Position numbers and translations under genes: made by a program. From Dactylorhiza incarnata (Eukaryota > Streptophyta > Magnoliopsida > Asparagales > Orchidaceae), in NCBI GenBank assembly GCA_033032865.1, contig JAWHQI010000061.1, positions 806,001 to 870,000 of the forward strand: DNA of 64,000 nt, in the 5' to 3' direction. The stretch's first letter is position 1, and every line of letters starts with the position of its first letter. Of the stretch, positions 20,883 through 32,000 are shown one piece after another. The notes under the pieces were generated by a model. It was not told the origin of the DNA. It was given only the letters and a program-made list of their open reading frames with translations, and did no database searches.

Positions 20883-22421
20883 GTCCTTAAAGCGCTGGTG
20901 CCATTCTTCTTCGGATCAGCTGCATATACCTTACTACAATATTTACATTTAGCTTTATCTCTTCCTTCGCCATCCTTAAACTTTTACTAAACCACTCCCA
21001 CACTGCAGATTTATTTCCAGCACTAGCTCCTTCAGGCTCAGTGTTAGTGTCGTCAATTTTTTGTTTCTTTAACATATATGGTGATACATCCTCCTCCTGA
21101 GAGGGTATAGGTTCCACTACCACAGTTCTTATCTCAGACGGTTCCTCAACGACTTCCTTTATTATTTCTTGTCCTCTGTACTGTTTTGAAGAAGAGGACA
21201 TCTACATAAATAAATTAACATGAAACATACAATTTAATCATATGAACCATTAAACATATATCTGAGAACAACTGAACAACTGAACAATTTAATCATTGAA
21301 CCAAATGAACCTTTAATCTGAGAACAATTTAATGAATCTGTAAAATGAATCTGTAATGTACCTTTGGGTATGGTTCTTCACTATACTCTGCTTCAGAACA
21401 ATTTCCTAAATCTACATTGACTGCTTTGAACCTACTGAAAATGCTGAACAGGATGAGGCACTACAAGTTCTTGAAAAGGCTACTTTGGATGGCAGATGCG
21501 AATCACTTGAAAATGTTGCCAATTTTTTTCTTGGCGTTTCTCTTTCAGCTCAAACTAGGTCATCTGTTTGACTGTTTCTGATTCAGAAAGAATTGCTAAA
21601 CAGGATGAGGCACTACAAGTTCTTGAAAAGGCTGAGAAAATTAATCAAGTAAAAGACTATAGAGTAATATATCACCTCAGCTTAGAAAATGCTGAACAGA
21701 GGAAGTTGGAATCACTCGCACAGATCAAAAGCTTGCAGAATAAAACTATCAAACCTTCTTGAAATCAGCGTCAATGGCCGATGAAAACTAAGGGTGCGAG
21801 CTCTATCTGAAGGAGGGATTGAAGATGAAAACTCGATGACGCTCAGTCGCTCATTGATGCTTGCGCTCAGCGTCAATGGCCGATGCCAGCTTCCGTCTTC
21901 CGTCTTTTTGGCGTGCGTGAACTGTGAAGTAGTCAAGTAGCGCTGCAGCGGTGAGGTGAGCCAGTGATTCAGACCTAAATTTTTATGTATAAGCCAGCTA
22001 GGCCTAAGAGCCTAAGAGTCTAAGACTTTAATAGTTTAATAGCTAGCAGCAGCCAGCCGTGAACGGTGAACCGAACTAGTGACATATAATGATATAAATA
22101 ATAGCTAAGAGTCTAAGACTTTAATAGCTAACATCGATAATGAGCAGAACTAGTGACATATAATGATATAAATAATTTAAAAATTAAAATTATTATAATA
22201 TATTAATATTAGTCGGTTCAGTTTGGTCGGTTTTTACAAGCTCCAAACCGAACCGAACCGATATGACTTCGGTTTTCACAAGCTCCAAATCGAACCGACA
22301 CCGAACCGAGCGGCTCGGTTTCACAATCGGTGCGGTTCGGTCGGTTCGGTCGGTTTTGTCGGTTTTCGGTTTTTGCTCCTCACCCTTACCTCCAAGGAGA
22401 TGTGCTGAACCTGAAGTCAGC
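20883..22421 (-). mobile_element. Duplicate of hAT right part plus copia gag flank
   Basis: Nearly identical to 5343-6878, with few base changes and small indels. It contains the transposase N-terminus (minus), the coding-like remnant, the CGGTTCGG terminal cluster and then 45 bp of copia gag beyond the hAT end. Because it carries copia flank, it is a copy of the nested structure, not an independent hAT insertion. Its left edge coincides exactly with the CACTA terminus. Confidence 0.85.
20887..21201 (-). pseudogene. hAT transposase N-terminus, truncated copy
   Basis: The first about 100 residues match the transposase at 5659 (start MSSSSKQYRGQEIIKEVVEE). They include the first half of the BED finger (WEWFSK), then a small indel that shifts frame near 20980 and an abrupt end at the CACTA junction. 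It lacks the catalytic core. Homologous in position to 5659-5343 and useful for dating the duplication. Confidence 0.8.
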
Positions 22422-23491
22422 CCTCGTTCGCCTCGACAAGGGTACCTGAGTTGTTACACTCAAACAGAGGGAACTACCAAAAAGGTCTGTACGTACAGAG
22501 TCGAGTGGGTGGGTTGCATCATTCCATTCCATTGCACAACATAGCATAGCATATCACGACTGCATAAAACAAGACCTCATCGTATAAATTAGTATGGGCT
22601 CTTTTATACGATGAGTTTACCTCCGTGCCAGATCCCTTAGCTTATGTGTCTTCGCGCGTGCATATAAGTTAAGGTTACTTTTGTAGCTGTTCTTTATTAT
22701 TTATTTACCTGCTTTCGATTAATGCACCGTCTATATTTATTATTGCCTCATTTACTCTTGCTAGCGTAGAATTGTTACTAATACCTGTTTTATATTCACA
22801 TATCCCGCTAGTTTAGAAAATTGTCACCTGCTTGTTTCAATACCCCTTGTGTTGTCCTCCGCTTCCTCCTCCCGCACGATGTCTAGGAGTCACGGGTGGA
22901 GGCGGTGAGGAATATGCTGAGTCTTATAGACTGACGGTCAGTGGACCTCATTATTACAGGAGAACCAGGACGGGCAGGACATCCCCCAGAGGGAGGAACG
23001 TGAGACGGTGACCAGACCTGCTGTCGGACTCTCTGCTGCTGCCGGGAGAGCACCGTTAAGCAAGACGCCTCATTTACCTACACTGCACATCTACCCAGGA
23101 CAGCGGGCAGAGTTATATGCTATTGAGGGCGTCGAGCCGTGTGGGTGATTGGATTGTTATATTTTTGGCAGGAGAGAGGCGAAAAAGTGACAGTTAGATC
23201 AGGCTTAGGCCCTAGTTGTATTCTACTTTTATTTCCGCACTTTGATTAGCACTCTGTTATTTATTATTATCTCATTTTGGACATGTACTATTTTTATTAT
23301 GTGATTATTGTGGACTTGTGCTTCTAGTTATTCATTCTTATTGTGATTATTGGTTGGCCTAGATAATGTTGATTAGCCGGCAGGATCGGCGTATTGTGGC
23401 GGCGACCATTTGGTGAAATGGTGTCATCGCAAGACGGCGGTTCTGGGTGGTAAGACCCGGGAAGAAATGCAAAAAAAAAGAGGGTCTTACA
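22422..23491 (+). mobile_element. 3' part of a long chromovirus-type LTR
   Basis: Homologous to 45850-46769 in the 5.3 kb solo LTR. Shared text includes AGAGGGAACTAC, ATAAATTAGTATGGGCTC and the ending GCCGGCAGGAT...TCTTACA. It ends at 23491 (GGGTCTTACA). The 5' part is missing. Confidence 0.65.
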
Positions 23492-23613
23492 CCTGCACTC
23501 CGTTCGTCACCTCTGACAAAGAGCTAGCATATATCTTTACCAAACCAGTATCTTCCTCGTTTTATGACATCTGTAATAAGTTGGGCATGATCGACATATA
23601 TGTTCCATCTTGA
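23492..23613 (+). pseudogene. Copia pol, last 40 codons (RNase H end)
   Basis: Reads TPFVTSDKELAYIFTKPVSS then CNKLGMIDIYVPS and a stop. This is the standard C-terminus of plant copia pol (ADIFTK...LGMIDI). A purine tract (TTGAGGGAAAG, about 23610-23620) follows as the polypurine tract, directly before the LTR. The rest of pol is missing. Confidence 0.85.
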
Positions 23614-23620
23614 GGGAAAG

Positions 23621-24068
23621 TGTTAGAACATATTGGTGGTCTGGTTGTTAGGATGGTTTAACCGCTTCTTGCAGTCAGGCGGTTAGGGTGATCTAACCAC
23701 AACATTTCTACCTTGTGATGATCATGATGATGTGTTAACCGCATGCTATGATGGTGAAGATCGGAGAATTGTTATGTGCGGTTAGCTAGGTTTAATCGCA
23801 CATCTCGCACGGTTAGCTAGGTTTGACCGCATGTCTAACCGCAGTAACCGCGCGCGTTAGCCGCCTCCTGTAGATTCATGTAAATAAGTCTCACCCTAAA
23901 CCCTAAACCCTAAATCTCCTCCGTTCTATATAAAGGAGGTCATACCTTTGTAATATTCAAATTTTTTGGAAATAAAAATTCTGTTATTTTCAATTTACTG
24001 TCTGTTATTGTTAATTTCAGTTAAGGTATTTCTAAATTCTCATATAGAGGTTTGGGGTAATTCTTACA
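23621..24068 (+). mobile_element. Copia 3' LTR, 448 bp
   Basis: Starts TGTTAGAACA and ends TTCTTACA. It contains three CCCTAAA units (23894-23914) just upstream of TCTATATAAAGG (23925-23936) and a polyadenylation-like AATAAAA at about 23970. It contains an AACCGC-rich repeat region in the first half. Confidence 0.8.
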
Positions 24069-24330
24069 CTGACTGTATCTCTTTGCTTTTTCTATATAAT
24101 AAAATGAATCCATGTGAGTTTTGTATCAAAAAACTCTATCCACAATCTTAACCATGAAACTCCCAATGTTGAACCCGAAAACCACGGTTCAAAGGGAGTT
24201 CAGACTGATGGGGGTAGGATGCACTTACTTCCCCTGAGTGAGAATGCTAGGCCAGGTACTCAAAGCAAAGAACCTCACTCAAGAGAGGTGGATTACTGGA
24301 AACAAACCCGAGAGCTGCAGCGAGGTGAAT
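24069..24330 (+). other. Unrecognised coding-like segment
   Basis: From 24114 to 24330 one frame is open and has a plausible hydrophilic composition (HETPNVEPENHGSKGV, REVDYWKQTRELQRGELLE). I do not recognise it. It is flanked by a copia LTR and the CACTA end, so it may be the exon into which they inserted, or another captured piece. Confidence 0.3.
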
Positions 24331-25260
24331 TACTAGAAAATTGGCTTTAAGTGACGAAAAATTTCATCACTAAAGATTGAATTTTGTTCACTAAAGACAA
24401 TTAATGACCAAATTCAGCCCGTCACGAGGTGGTTACGATTGCCCCGCCACTAAGTGTAATTAGTGACCAAAAAGATTTTTATAACTAATTGTACATATTT
24501 AGTGACCAAAATAACTACAGTCACTAAAAAAAATTTGGGTGACAAAATTGATTTGGTCACTAAATGTAATATCAGTGACTGAATGGGTTCGGTCACTAAA
24601 TGAACATTTAGTGACCAAGCTGATTCAGTCACTAAATGAACTTTTAGTGACCAAGTTGTCTCGGTCACTAAATAAAGTTTTGGTGACCGAATTAGTTTAA
24701 TCACTAAATATGAATTTTTAGTGACGAAATATCTGATCGCTAAAGAGAACACAATATAACATTTCTTATCACTAAATTCTATTTAATTCCTCAAAAAATT
24801 CTATTTAATTCTATTCAATACCGAGTAATATTGTTTTCAACTATAATTAAATTGTATACATGAAAAAATATCTAAATTGAAGAAAAAGGTTCCAGGAACG
24901 ACGTCTCATGGCCGGCGATGGTCTTGCACTCGTTTATCATCAGCTGAAGGTTGTAACTTAACGCAACCTTCTTTTGCGTCTCCGGGAGCAACATCCCGAG
25001 GAGTCCTCTCCAGTACGACCTGGCCATCTATAATCTCCATCAGCAACTCATTCACATTAAGACATGCAACGACATAAAGAGCATCAACCAATAGTAAGCG
25101 ATAAATACATATAAGAAATTGTAAAATCATCTACTTGATCTAGAGGGAAAGGGAAATGAAAGACCTGTATGCGGTCAAGCATTTCACCAGCATTCTTGTT
25201 GGACTATCCATGGCTGACGTGTTCACCAAGCACGCTAGCTATAGGCATTTTCTAGGACAA
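24331..25260 (-). mobile_element. Inverted second CACTA terminus with P450-like scrap
   Basis: TACTAGAAAATTGGCTTTAAGTGACG begins an array of TAGTGACC/GGTCACTA units (24350-24760). It aligns with the reverse complement of 20400-20882. Homology continues through the AT-rich spacer into 24895-25100, which on the minus strand reads LQLMINECKTIAGHET. About 25110-25260 is further unassigned sequence of this copy. The rest of the element was not found. Confidence 0.75.
24895..25100 (-). pseudogene. Possible P450 I-helix fragment, second copy
   Basis: The minus-strand frame gives RDVAPGDAKKVALSYNLQLM then INECKTIAGHET. The shorter relative is at 20046-20145. It is tentatively the I-helix region of a CYP72-clan P450. 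No other P450 motif (ExxR or heme loop) is present. Confidence 0.4.
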
Positions 25261-25659
25261 CATTAATCAGAATCTGAGAAAACTTACAAATATATATATG
25301 TTAGGTCCCAAAGAAAAAAAAAACAAAACATTAATTAATTAATTTAAAAAATAAATATAGTCAAACAAGCTTCTAATTTTTACATTAAAAAGAATACTAA
25401 CACCAACTAATTGAAAATAAGTTGTCCTATTTAAATTTTCCATCGTAACACATGTCCAGAGCAGAGAGTTTCTCTTGTCTTTGCTTGCAAGTACTTAAGT
25501 AATGATATATTTTGGGTAATTTTTTTTGGCGAGTATTTGAATCTCGTCTTTGATTTATTAGTCGCTTGCTTGCTTGATGTGATGATTCTTGATTTTGCCT
25601 ATGTCTTTCTCCTTTTATGTTGCGAGTAGTTGTTGAAAGTCGCGCTTGTTTGGCGAGCA
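25261..25659. other. AT-rich spacer left of Tat element
   Basis: No gene seen. Contains A-runs and TTAATTAATTAATTT. This is where the missing left LTR of the Tat element would be expected; nothing here resembles the right LTR (34552-35189). Confidence 0.4.
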
Positions 25660-25802
25660 TCTTAGTGATCTGACGCAGGTACTCGCTTGCTCGGCGTTGG
25701 TGATTTGACGTGCGCCGTTGGTTTTGGCGACTTCCCTCGATGCTCGCCTCCCCTTACTCGTGCCCGCGGCGGCTTATGCGACAAGCCAAATATCACCGAC
25801 TA

Positions 25803-25811
25803 CTATAAATA
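25803..25811 (+). promoter_or_regulatory. TATA box of the antisense accessory gene
   Basis: CTATAAATAGG precedes the plus-strand accessory gene by about 120 bp. The second Tat copy has TCTATAAATAGG at the same relative place (62383), so it is a conserved internal promoter. Confidence 0.6.
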
Positions 25812-25872
25812 GGGTGGGTGGGTACGTATTTATTACGCTTTTTGACGACCTTCTTGCCTTTCTAGCGAGTTC

Positions 25873-27778
25873 TTGCAGTTACTCGCCTCTTCGACTTTTA
25901 TACTCGCCCCTTTCTTCTTTTTCTTCAGGACGGCCGATGAGGCAGCCATTCGGCGTGCGAGCCACGCGAAGAACTTCGAGGCGACGTCCTTCAAGAAGCC
26001 GATTACTCGGCAGCAGGATCTAAGAGACTTCAGCGCGAAGTACTTGTCGCCGGGGTATGTCGCCAGACTTCCTCGCGAGGATGAGCGCCTGAACTCATTC
26101 TCGGCGACTGAGCTAATCTTTCCCATTCGCCACTTCGAGGTCGGCCTGCGATTACCGCTGTGGACGGAGGTCTGCCAGATATTACGGTATCATGGGATAG
26201 TCCCGGCCCAGATCAATCCTAACGGAGTGGCGATGATCATGGGCTTTCTCTGCTTCCTTTGGGAACAGAAGATCGCCTTTGATCTTTCCGTCTTCCGCCG
26301 AGTATTCCACTCCGGCGCTCCTGGCGAGGGCGTCGCCATCTTGTGCAGCCACGTCTGCACACTAGTCGGCACGGCGAACAAGAACCACCGCTGGACCGAG
26401 CGACTAGTCGTCATTAAGGGCGACTTTGGAGTTATCCCGACCTCGTCCTTCCAACCGCCGGAGAATGCCTTCGTCGTTCCTTACTTGGAGGAGGGTAGGG
26501 AGAAGCTACTCGACAGCTTCCGGGGTCACCGCCTGGATGTCGTCTTCTGGAGGAGGCGAGTAGATATGCTCGCCGAAGTGTTCCCGGGCGAAGGTAGCGC
26601 TCTGAGCGAGTATTTGTTATACTCGCCTTTCATCTCCAGCTGGCACCTGATGTCCTTCTGCCTTATGTCTTGATGCAGCTACTCGCTCCTTACCGAGCGA
26701 GCTCCTTCCCTTGGCGCCGAAGGCGGGGACTTCTGCTCTGATCGACTTGTCGCCTGGTGGTGATGATCAGGAGGTCGCCGGCGATGATGCTGGGCCTTCG
26801 AAGAAGCGGAAGGCTAAGGCGAGATCCGCCGACCCTGCGAGAAAAAAGGAGGTCGCCAAGAGGGACCTGAAGGCGAACGTGAATCCTTCGGAGGCTGGCT
26901 AGCCGAGCGGCCATCCGAACTTTGGCGAAGGCACGAGCAGCGAGGACGCCTATGGTCGCCCTTTGGTGTCCTGGGCGGAGCGAGCCCATGAAGTGACCTT
27001 GAGCACCAACCTCCCCGCCTGGTCGGAGGATTGGGAGGATGTCGGCGAGGCGTTCGACGTCATGTTCGCCCTCTATGGTCGCGCGGATGCAGAGTCCCTG
27101 CAAGACGTGCAAGCCGAGTATCTGGCGCACCAGAGTTCGCGAGCTTACCTGCGGGCTGCCGAGCTTGGCCACGCCACTTCGCGACGTCTGCTTGAGTATG
27201 AGCGGGCGAACAAGGTGCTGAGCGACAAGCTCATAGCCATGGGGCTAGAGGCCGCCAAATGGAAGGAGAATGAGGTACTCGCTTGTCCTCTTTATGGCTT
27301 CTGGAATACTCGCCCTTTTGAGTGATTGTTGATCGCTACCTTGAGGTATTTGCAGGCCGCCGAGATCGAGGCAGCTAAGAAGGTGTCCCAGCTGGAGAAA
27401 GAGCTGGAAGATATTCGCCAGTCTCTGGAGGCGGCGCAGGTCCGTATTGCCGAATTGGAGACTCGGCCTGCCGAGCAACAGCCTTTGGCGGCAGGCTCCT
27501 CCAGGGTCGGCAAGCAGATTAGGATGCATGGCGACGAGATGCCTCATATCCGCCGGGAGATCGCGCGAGCAACCGGCAAGGTGGTCCTGAGCAAGCTGAA
27601 GGCTGACGGCCTCCTGAAGCCGGAGGCGATGGAGCTGACCATCGTGGATATCATCCCGGCGTTACTCGCCGAAGAGTCCAACTCGCCCGAGCGAATCCTT
27701 TCGTCTTCTTCTAGCGATGATGATGATTCCGAGGAGGAGGAAGACGACATCGACGTAGATGGCGTTGATGATGCATAG
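25873..27778 (+). pseudogene. Antisense accessory gene of Tat element (gypsy-type transposon domain, PF04195-like), one stop
   Basis: The first long exon reads up to 26593. It contains the block HFEVGLRLPLWTEVCQILRY then VPAQINPNGVAMIMGFLCF and TANKNHRWTERLVVIKG, the conserved domain of plant putative gypsy-type transposon proteins. Introns fit at 26594-26678 (phase 1) and 27275-27355 (phase 0). The middle exon has a Lys/Arg-rich nuclear-localisation-like stretch (KKRKAKARS) and the YGRADAESLQDVQAEYLAHQ region. The last exon has a coiled coil (KKVSQLEKELEDIRQSLEAA) and an acidic tail (DDDDSEEEEDDID). TAG at 26900-26902 interrupts the middle exon. No in-frame ATG is clear; a 5' intron ending TTCTTCAG at about 25929 may hide it. 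Function unknown. Homologous to 62504-64000. Confidence 0.75.
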
Positions 27779-28140
27779 TCGCCTGGCCTCTCTTTTGACA
27801 AGCTGTACATAAGATTTTTTGTACATGTAATTATGAAAAAGGAAATGAATCATGATTTTTTGCTCGCCTTTATAGTCGCCCTTTGCTTTCTTCTTTTGTG
27901 GCTGCGTTGAGTAGGCTCCTAGGTTCGAGGCGAGATTGAGTACTCGTGAGGCGATTAGGCATATGCGAGATAGAATGTTGTGGACGACGATCTCATCGTG
28001 CTCGCTTATTAGGTACTCGCACATACTCGCACCTGCATACTCGCACCTGCATACTCGCACCTGTATAAGAAGGAGTATCTTAGAGACATATACCCCCAGA
28101 CTTCATCTGGCATCCCTGTGCTTGATGTTGATGAAGAAAT
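27779..28140. other. 3' flank of accessory gene
   Basis: Probably the accessory-gene 3' UTR. It contains a short triplicated CTCGCACCTGCATA unit at about 28022-28060. No protein gene. Confidence 0.45.
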
Positions 28141-28576
28141 CGACGTAGTAGGGAATGACAGTCGGGGAGGTTCCAATGGAACGCCTTCCAAGGAACACAA
28201 CATCCCAAGGTCTCCATCCTACTGCTTTTGTTAATGCTGTTGAAGAGATCGACGTAGTAGGGAATGACAGTCGGGGAGGTTCCAATGGAACGCCTTCCAA
28301 GGAACACAACATCCCAAGGTCTCCATCCTACTGCTTTCGTTAATGCTGTTGAAGAGATCGACGTAGTAGGGAATGACAGTCGGGGAGGTTCCAATGGAAT
28401 GCCTTCCAAGGAACACAACATCCCAAGGTCTCCATCCTACTGCTTTCGTTAATGCTGTTGAAGAGATCGACGTAGTAGGGAATGACAGTCGGGGAGGTTC
28501 CAATGGAACGCCTTCCAAGGAACACAACATCCCAAGGTCTCCATCCTACTGCTTTCGTTAATACTGTTGAAGAGAT
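28141..28576. repeat. Four-copy 109-bp tandem array
   Basis: CGACGTAGTAGGGAATGACA starts at 28141, 28250, 28359 and 28468, and a fifth start is cut short at 28577. The copies differ at a few bases only. The array lies between the 3' ends of the plus-strand accessory gene and the minus-strand pol, where the two transcription units converge. ORFs in it on both strands are repeat translations. Confidence 0.95.
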
Positions 28577-29069
28577 CGACGTTTTCCTGCCATACTTGAC
28601 AATCAGAGAGGATTTAAACACACCTACTCAAATTATCGAATGAAGTAAATGGAAGGGGAATGCTTGACTGCGAGCCTTCGGCTCTCGAGGGTGAAGTGGA
28701 TCATCCCTTCGTTGTATTGGGAGGTCGGCGTCCAGACTTCTTCCTGACAATCTTACCAGTCGGATGAGAGATGCAGTCGGAGGGTTCAGCGGCCAACGTG
28801 CAAGGGGGGAGCTGATCTCGACCGTCAGTGCAGAGGCTTGGTCTTAAGAAAACGCACTACCGAGGCACCGTCCCATCACCCGTTCTGGGTTTTATAAGAA
28901 CTAAGTCGGAGGCCGGTTTCCCAACCTAACGTGGAGATCGACTTCACCTGCTTTTGACAACTTTATTTTGAAGAAGAAAGAAGCTCTCGCCGCCCATGTT
29001 TCAGGGGGCGAGGAATTTGAATTTATCATGGGGAGTTTACAGAAGAGGGGGAGAATACACCTTCCCTGC
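28577..29069 (-). other. Spacer downstream of Tat pol
   Basis: No gene seen. Sits between the pol stop codon and the 109-bp array; probably part of the genomic RNA 3' untranslated region. Confidence 0.45.
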
Positions 29070-32000
29070 TCATGGATAAAACCTTCTCAGGTCGTCGCCG
29101 CTCCAAGTACTCCCCAACAGCTCTCCTTCTTGATTTTGCAGGCGATATCCTCCGGTCACAAGTGCTTCGTGGACGATGAAGGGCCCCTCCCAATTTGGGT
29201 TGAGCTTCCCAACGGTCGCTGATCTTCCTGCTGCGTCTACCTTCTTCATGACCAGGTCCCCTGCTTGGAAGTGTTTGAGGCGGACATGCTTGTCGAAGTG
29301 CTTTGCCATCCGGCGCTTGATCTCTTCCTGCCTGACAGATGCCAAGTCTCGGAGTTCTTCGATGTAGTCGAGTGACAGTTCCTGTGCTTCATTATTCTCC
29401 AGCCACCATTCTTCATCCCCATCCTGGGCTGCAACCACCCTGAGACTTCTGACTTCGAACTCCACCGGGATGAGAGCCTCGGACCCGTGAGAGAGTTTGA
29501 ATGGGGTTTCCCCCGTGGCTGAGCTAGGAGTGGTTCTCAAAGCCCACAAAACCGAGGGGAGCTGCTCCGCCCAATTACCTCTTAGGTTCTCGACTTTCTT
29601 CTTCAGGAGGTTGATGATGAGCTTGTTGGCGGCTTCCACTTGCCCATTACTCCGGGGATGGTGGACAGAGGCGAAACAAAGATCAGTCCCGAGCTGTCGA
29701 CAAAAATCTTCCAGCTCCAAGCTGGCGAATTGGGGACCATTGTCGGTGACGATGGCGAGGGGGATTCCGAATCTGCAGACGATCTCTCCCCAGATGAAGT
29801 TATTCACGACTTGAGAGGTGGTCTTGGCCAGAGCTTTGGCCTCGATCCACTTGGAGAAGTAGTCGATCATGACGAGAACGAACTTCCTTTGACTGCTAGC
29901 TGAGGGAAAGGGACCTATCAAATCCATTCCCCAGATAGCAAATGGCCACGGGGAGGTGATCGAGCGAAGTTGCTGGGCCGGCTGTAATTGAAGGGGGGCA
30001 AACAGCTGGCACTTCTGGCACCTCTTCGAGAAGATTTCCGCATCCCTCCGGATAGTTGGCCAGAAGTAGCCGTGCCTCAGGATCCTTTGCTCCAAAGTGC
30101 GAGTCCCAGAATGGCTTCCACACTCTCCCGAGTAGATCCCTTCCAACACTCGAGGTACTTTGTCTTCAGAGACACATCTTGCCAGGGGGCCCGAGATGGT
30201 CTTGCGATACAACTCCCCTTCCTGCAAGAGATAATACGCCGCCTTGTATCGAAACTTCCTTTGATCGCCTTCCGCTGGGAGCTGTCCGGAACTTAGGAAG
30301 GAAATGAACAGATCCATCCATGAAGGACGCCGATCGATCTCCATCATCTCCCCTTCTTCGATGGATGGTCGAAATAACTCTGTGATTGTCCCCCCAGCTC
30401 TTGGCCCGTACTTGGCCAGACGATCAGTTGCTGAGTTCTTCTCTCTTGGGACATGCTCAACGAAGAAGGACTGGAAGCTTCCTACCAATCCCTTCACCTT
30501 GACTAGATACCTCTGCAAGACGGTGTCGCATACTTCGAACTCTCCCCGAATCTGCGACGCGACCACCATTGAGTCCGTGAAGGCCCTGATGTCTTGAATC
30601 CCCAGCTCCCTTGCGAGACGCAAGCCTGCCACTATGGCTTCGTACTCGGCTTGATTGTTCGTGACGGGGAAGAGAATCTCGACTGCTTGCTCGATCCTAG
30701 TCCCCTGCGGGCTGACCAGCACGATGCCTACTCCCACAGAGCTTTTGCCCGAAGCTCCGTCCACGAACATCCTCCAAGGAATGGGAGTGAAAACTTCCTC
30801 CCCTGGTTCCGCTTCTACTGAGAAGTCGGCCAAGAAATCAGCTACCGCCTGCGCTTTGATCGCCACCCGGGGCGAGAAGGAAATGTCGAACTCACTGAGT
30901 TCTACCGACAATTTCGCCAGCCTTCCTGAATGCTCCACTCCTTCCAAAATACCTCGGAGAGGATGATCGGTCACGACTTGGATGGAATGAGCCTGAAAAT
31001 AGGGCCGAAGCTTCCTTGCTGACACCACCAAGGCGAAGGCGAGCTTCTCCAAGATTGGATACTTCAACTCTGCCTTCTTGAGCACCTGGCTGACGTAGTA
31101 AATGGGGAGCTGCTTCCTTCCCTCTTCCCGGACCAGTACGGAGCTTACTGCTTCCATCCCTACTCCCAAGTAGAGGAGGAGGTCTTCGCCTTCTTTCGGG
31201 CTTTGAAGGAGAGGTGTCTGAGTCAACTGCTCCTTCAGCTTCCCGAAAGCCTTCTCACATTCGCCGGACCACGCGAAGCCCTCGCTCTTTCGAAGCGTCT
31301 TGAAGAACGGAGAGCACTTCTCTCCTGCCTTTGACAGGAAGCGGCTAAGACCTGCCAGCCTTCCTGTCAGCCTTTGAACTTCTTTTATTGTCTTCGGCGA
31401 GGTCATCTCCAGGATTGTCTTAACCTTGTCAGGGTTCGGCTCTACTCCCCCTGGGGTGATGAGATGCCCCAGGAACTTTCCCCTTCCAACCCCGAACACG
31501 CACTTTGCTGGATTGAGCCTCATTTTGAACTTCCTGAGCGTCGCGAAGGTCTCCACTAGGTCAGTCACATGCTCCTGGACGCTCTTGCTTTTAACCAAGA
31601 GGTCGTCCACATATACCTCCAGATTCCTCCCCTTTTGCTTCTCGAATACGTGGTCCATCATCCGCTGGTAGGTGGCTCCTGTGTTCTTCAAGCCGAAAGG
31701 CATCATCTTATAGCTGTAGCAGTCATCACCTGTGATGAAGGACACATTGTGACAATCGGGGGGATGCACCCGGATCTGGTGGTATCCTGAAAACGCATCA
31801 AGGAAGCTCATCACAGAAAAATCGACGACTGAATCAACCAGCGCGTCGATCCGAGGCAAGGGATAACAATCCTTCGGGCAGCTTTTATTCATCAACGAGA
31901 AATCTACACACATTCTCCATCCCCCTCCAGACTTCTTAACCATTACAACATTTGAGACCCAGCATGGATACTGGATCTCGGATACAAAACCTGCATCTAG

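Noticed and set aside
23894..23914. Interstitial telomere relic
   Set aside because: Only three units, located at a promoter-like position within an LTR; a telo-box is the simpler reading.
28080..28621. Overlapping ORFs on both strands in the 109-bp array
   Set aside because: 109 is not a multiple of three, and the frames stay open only because the unit lacks stops; no start, domain or splice context.
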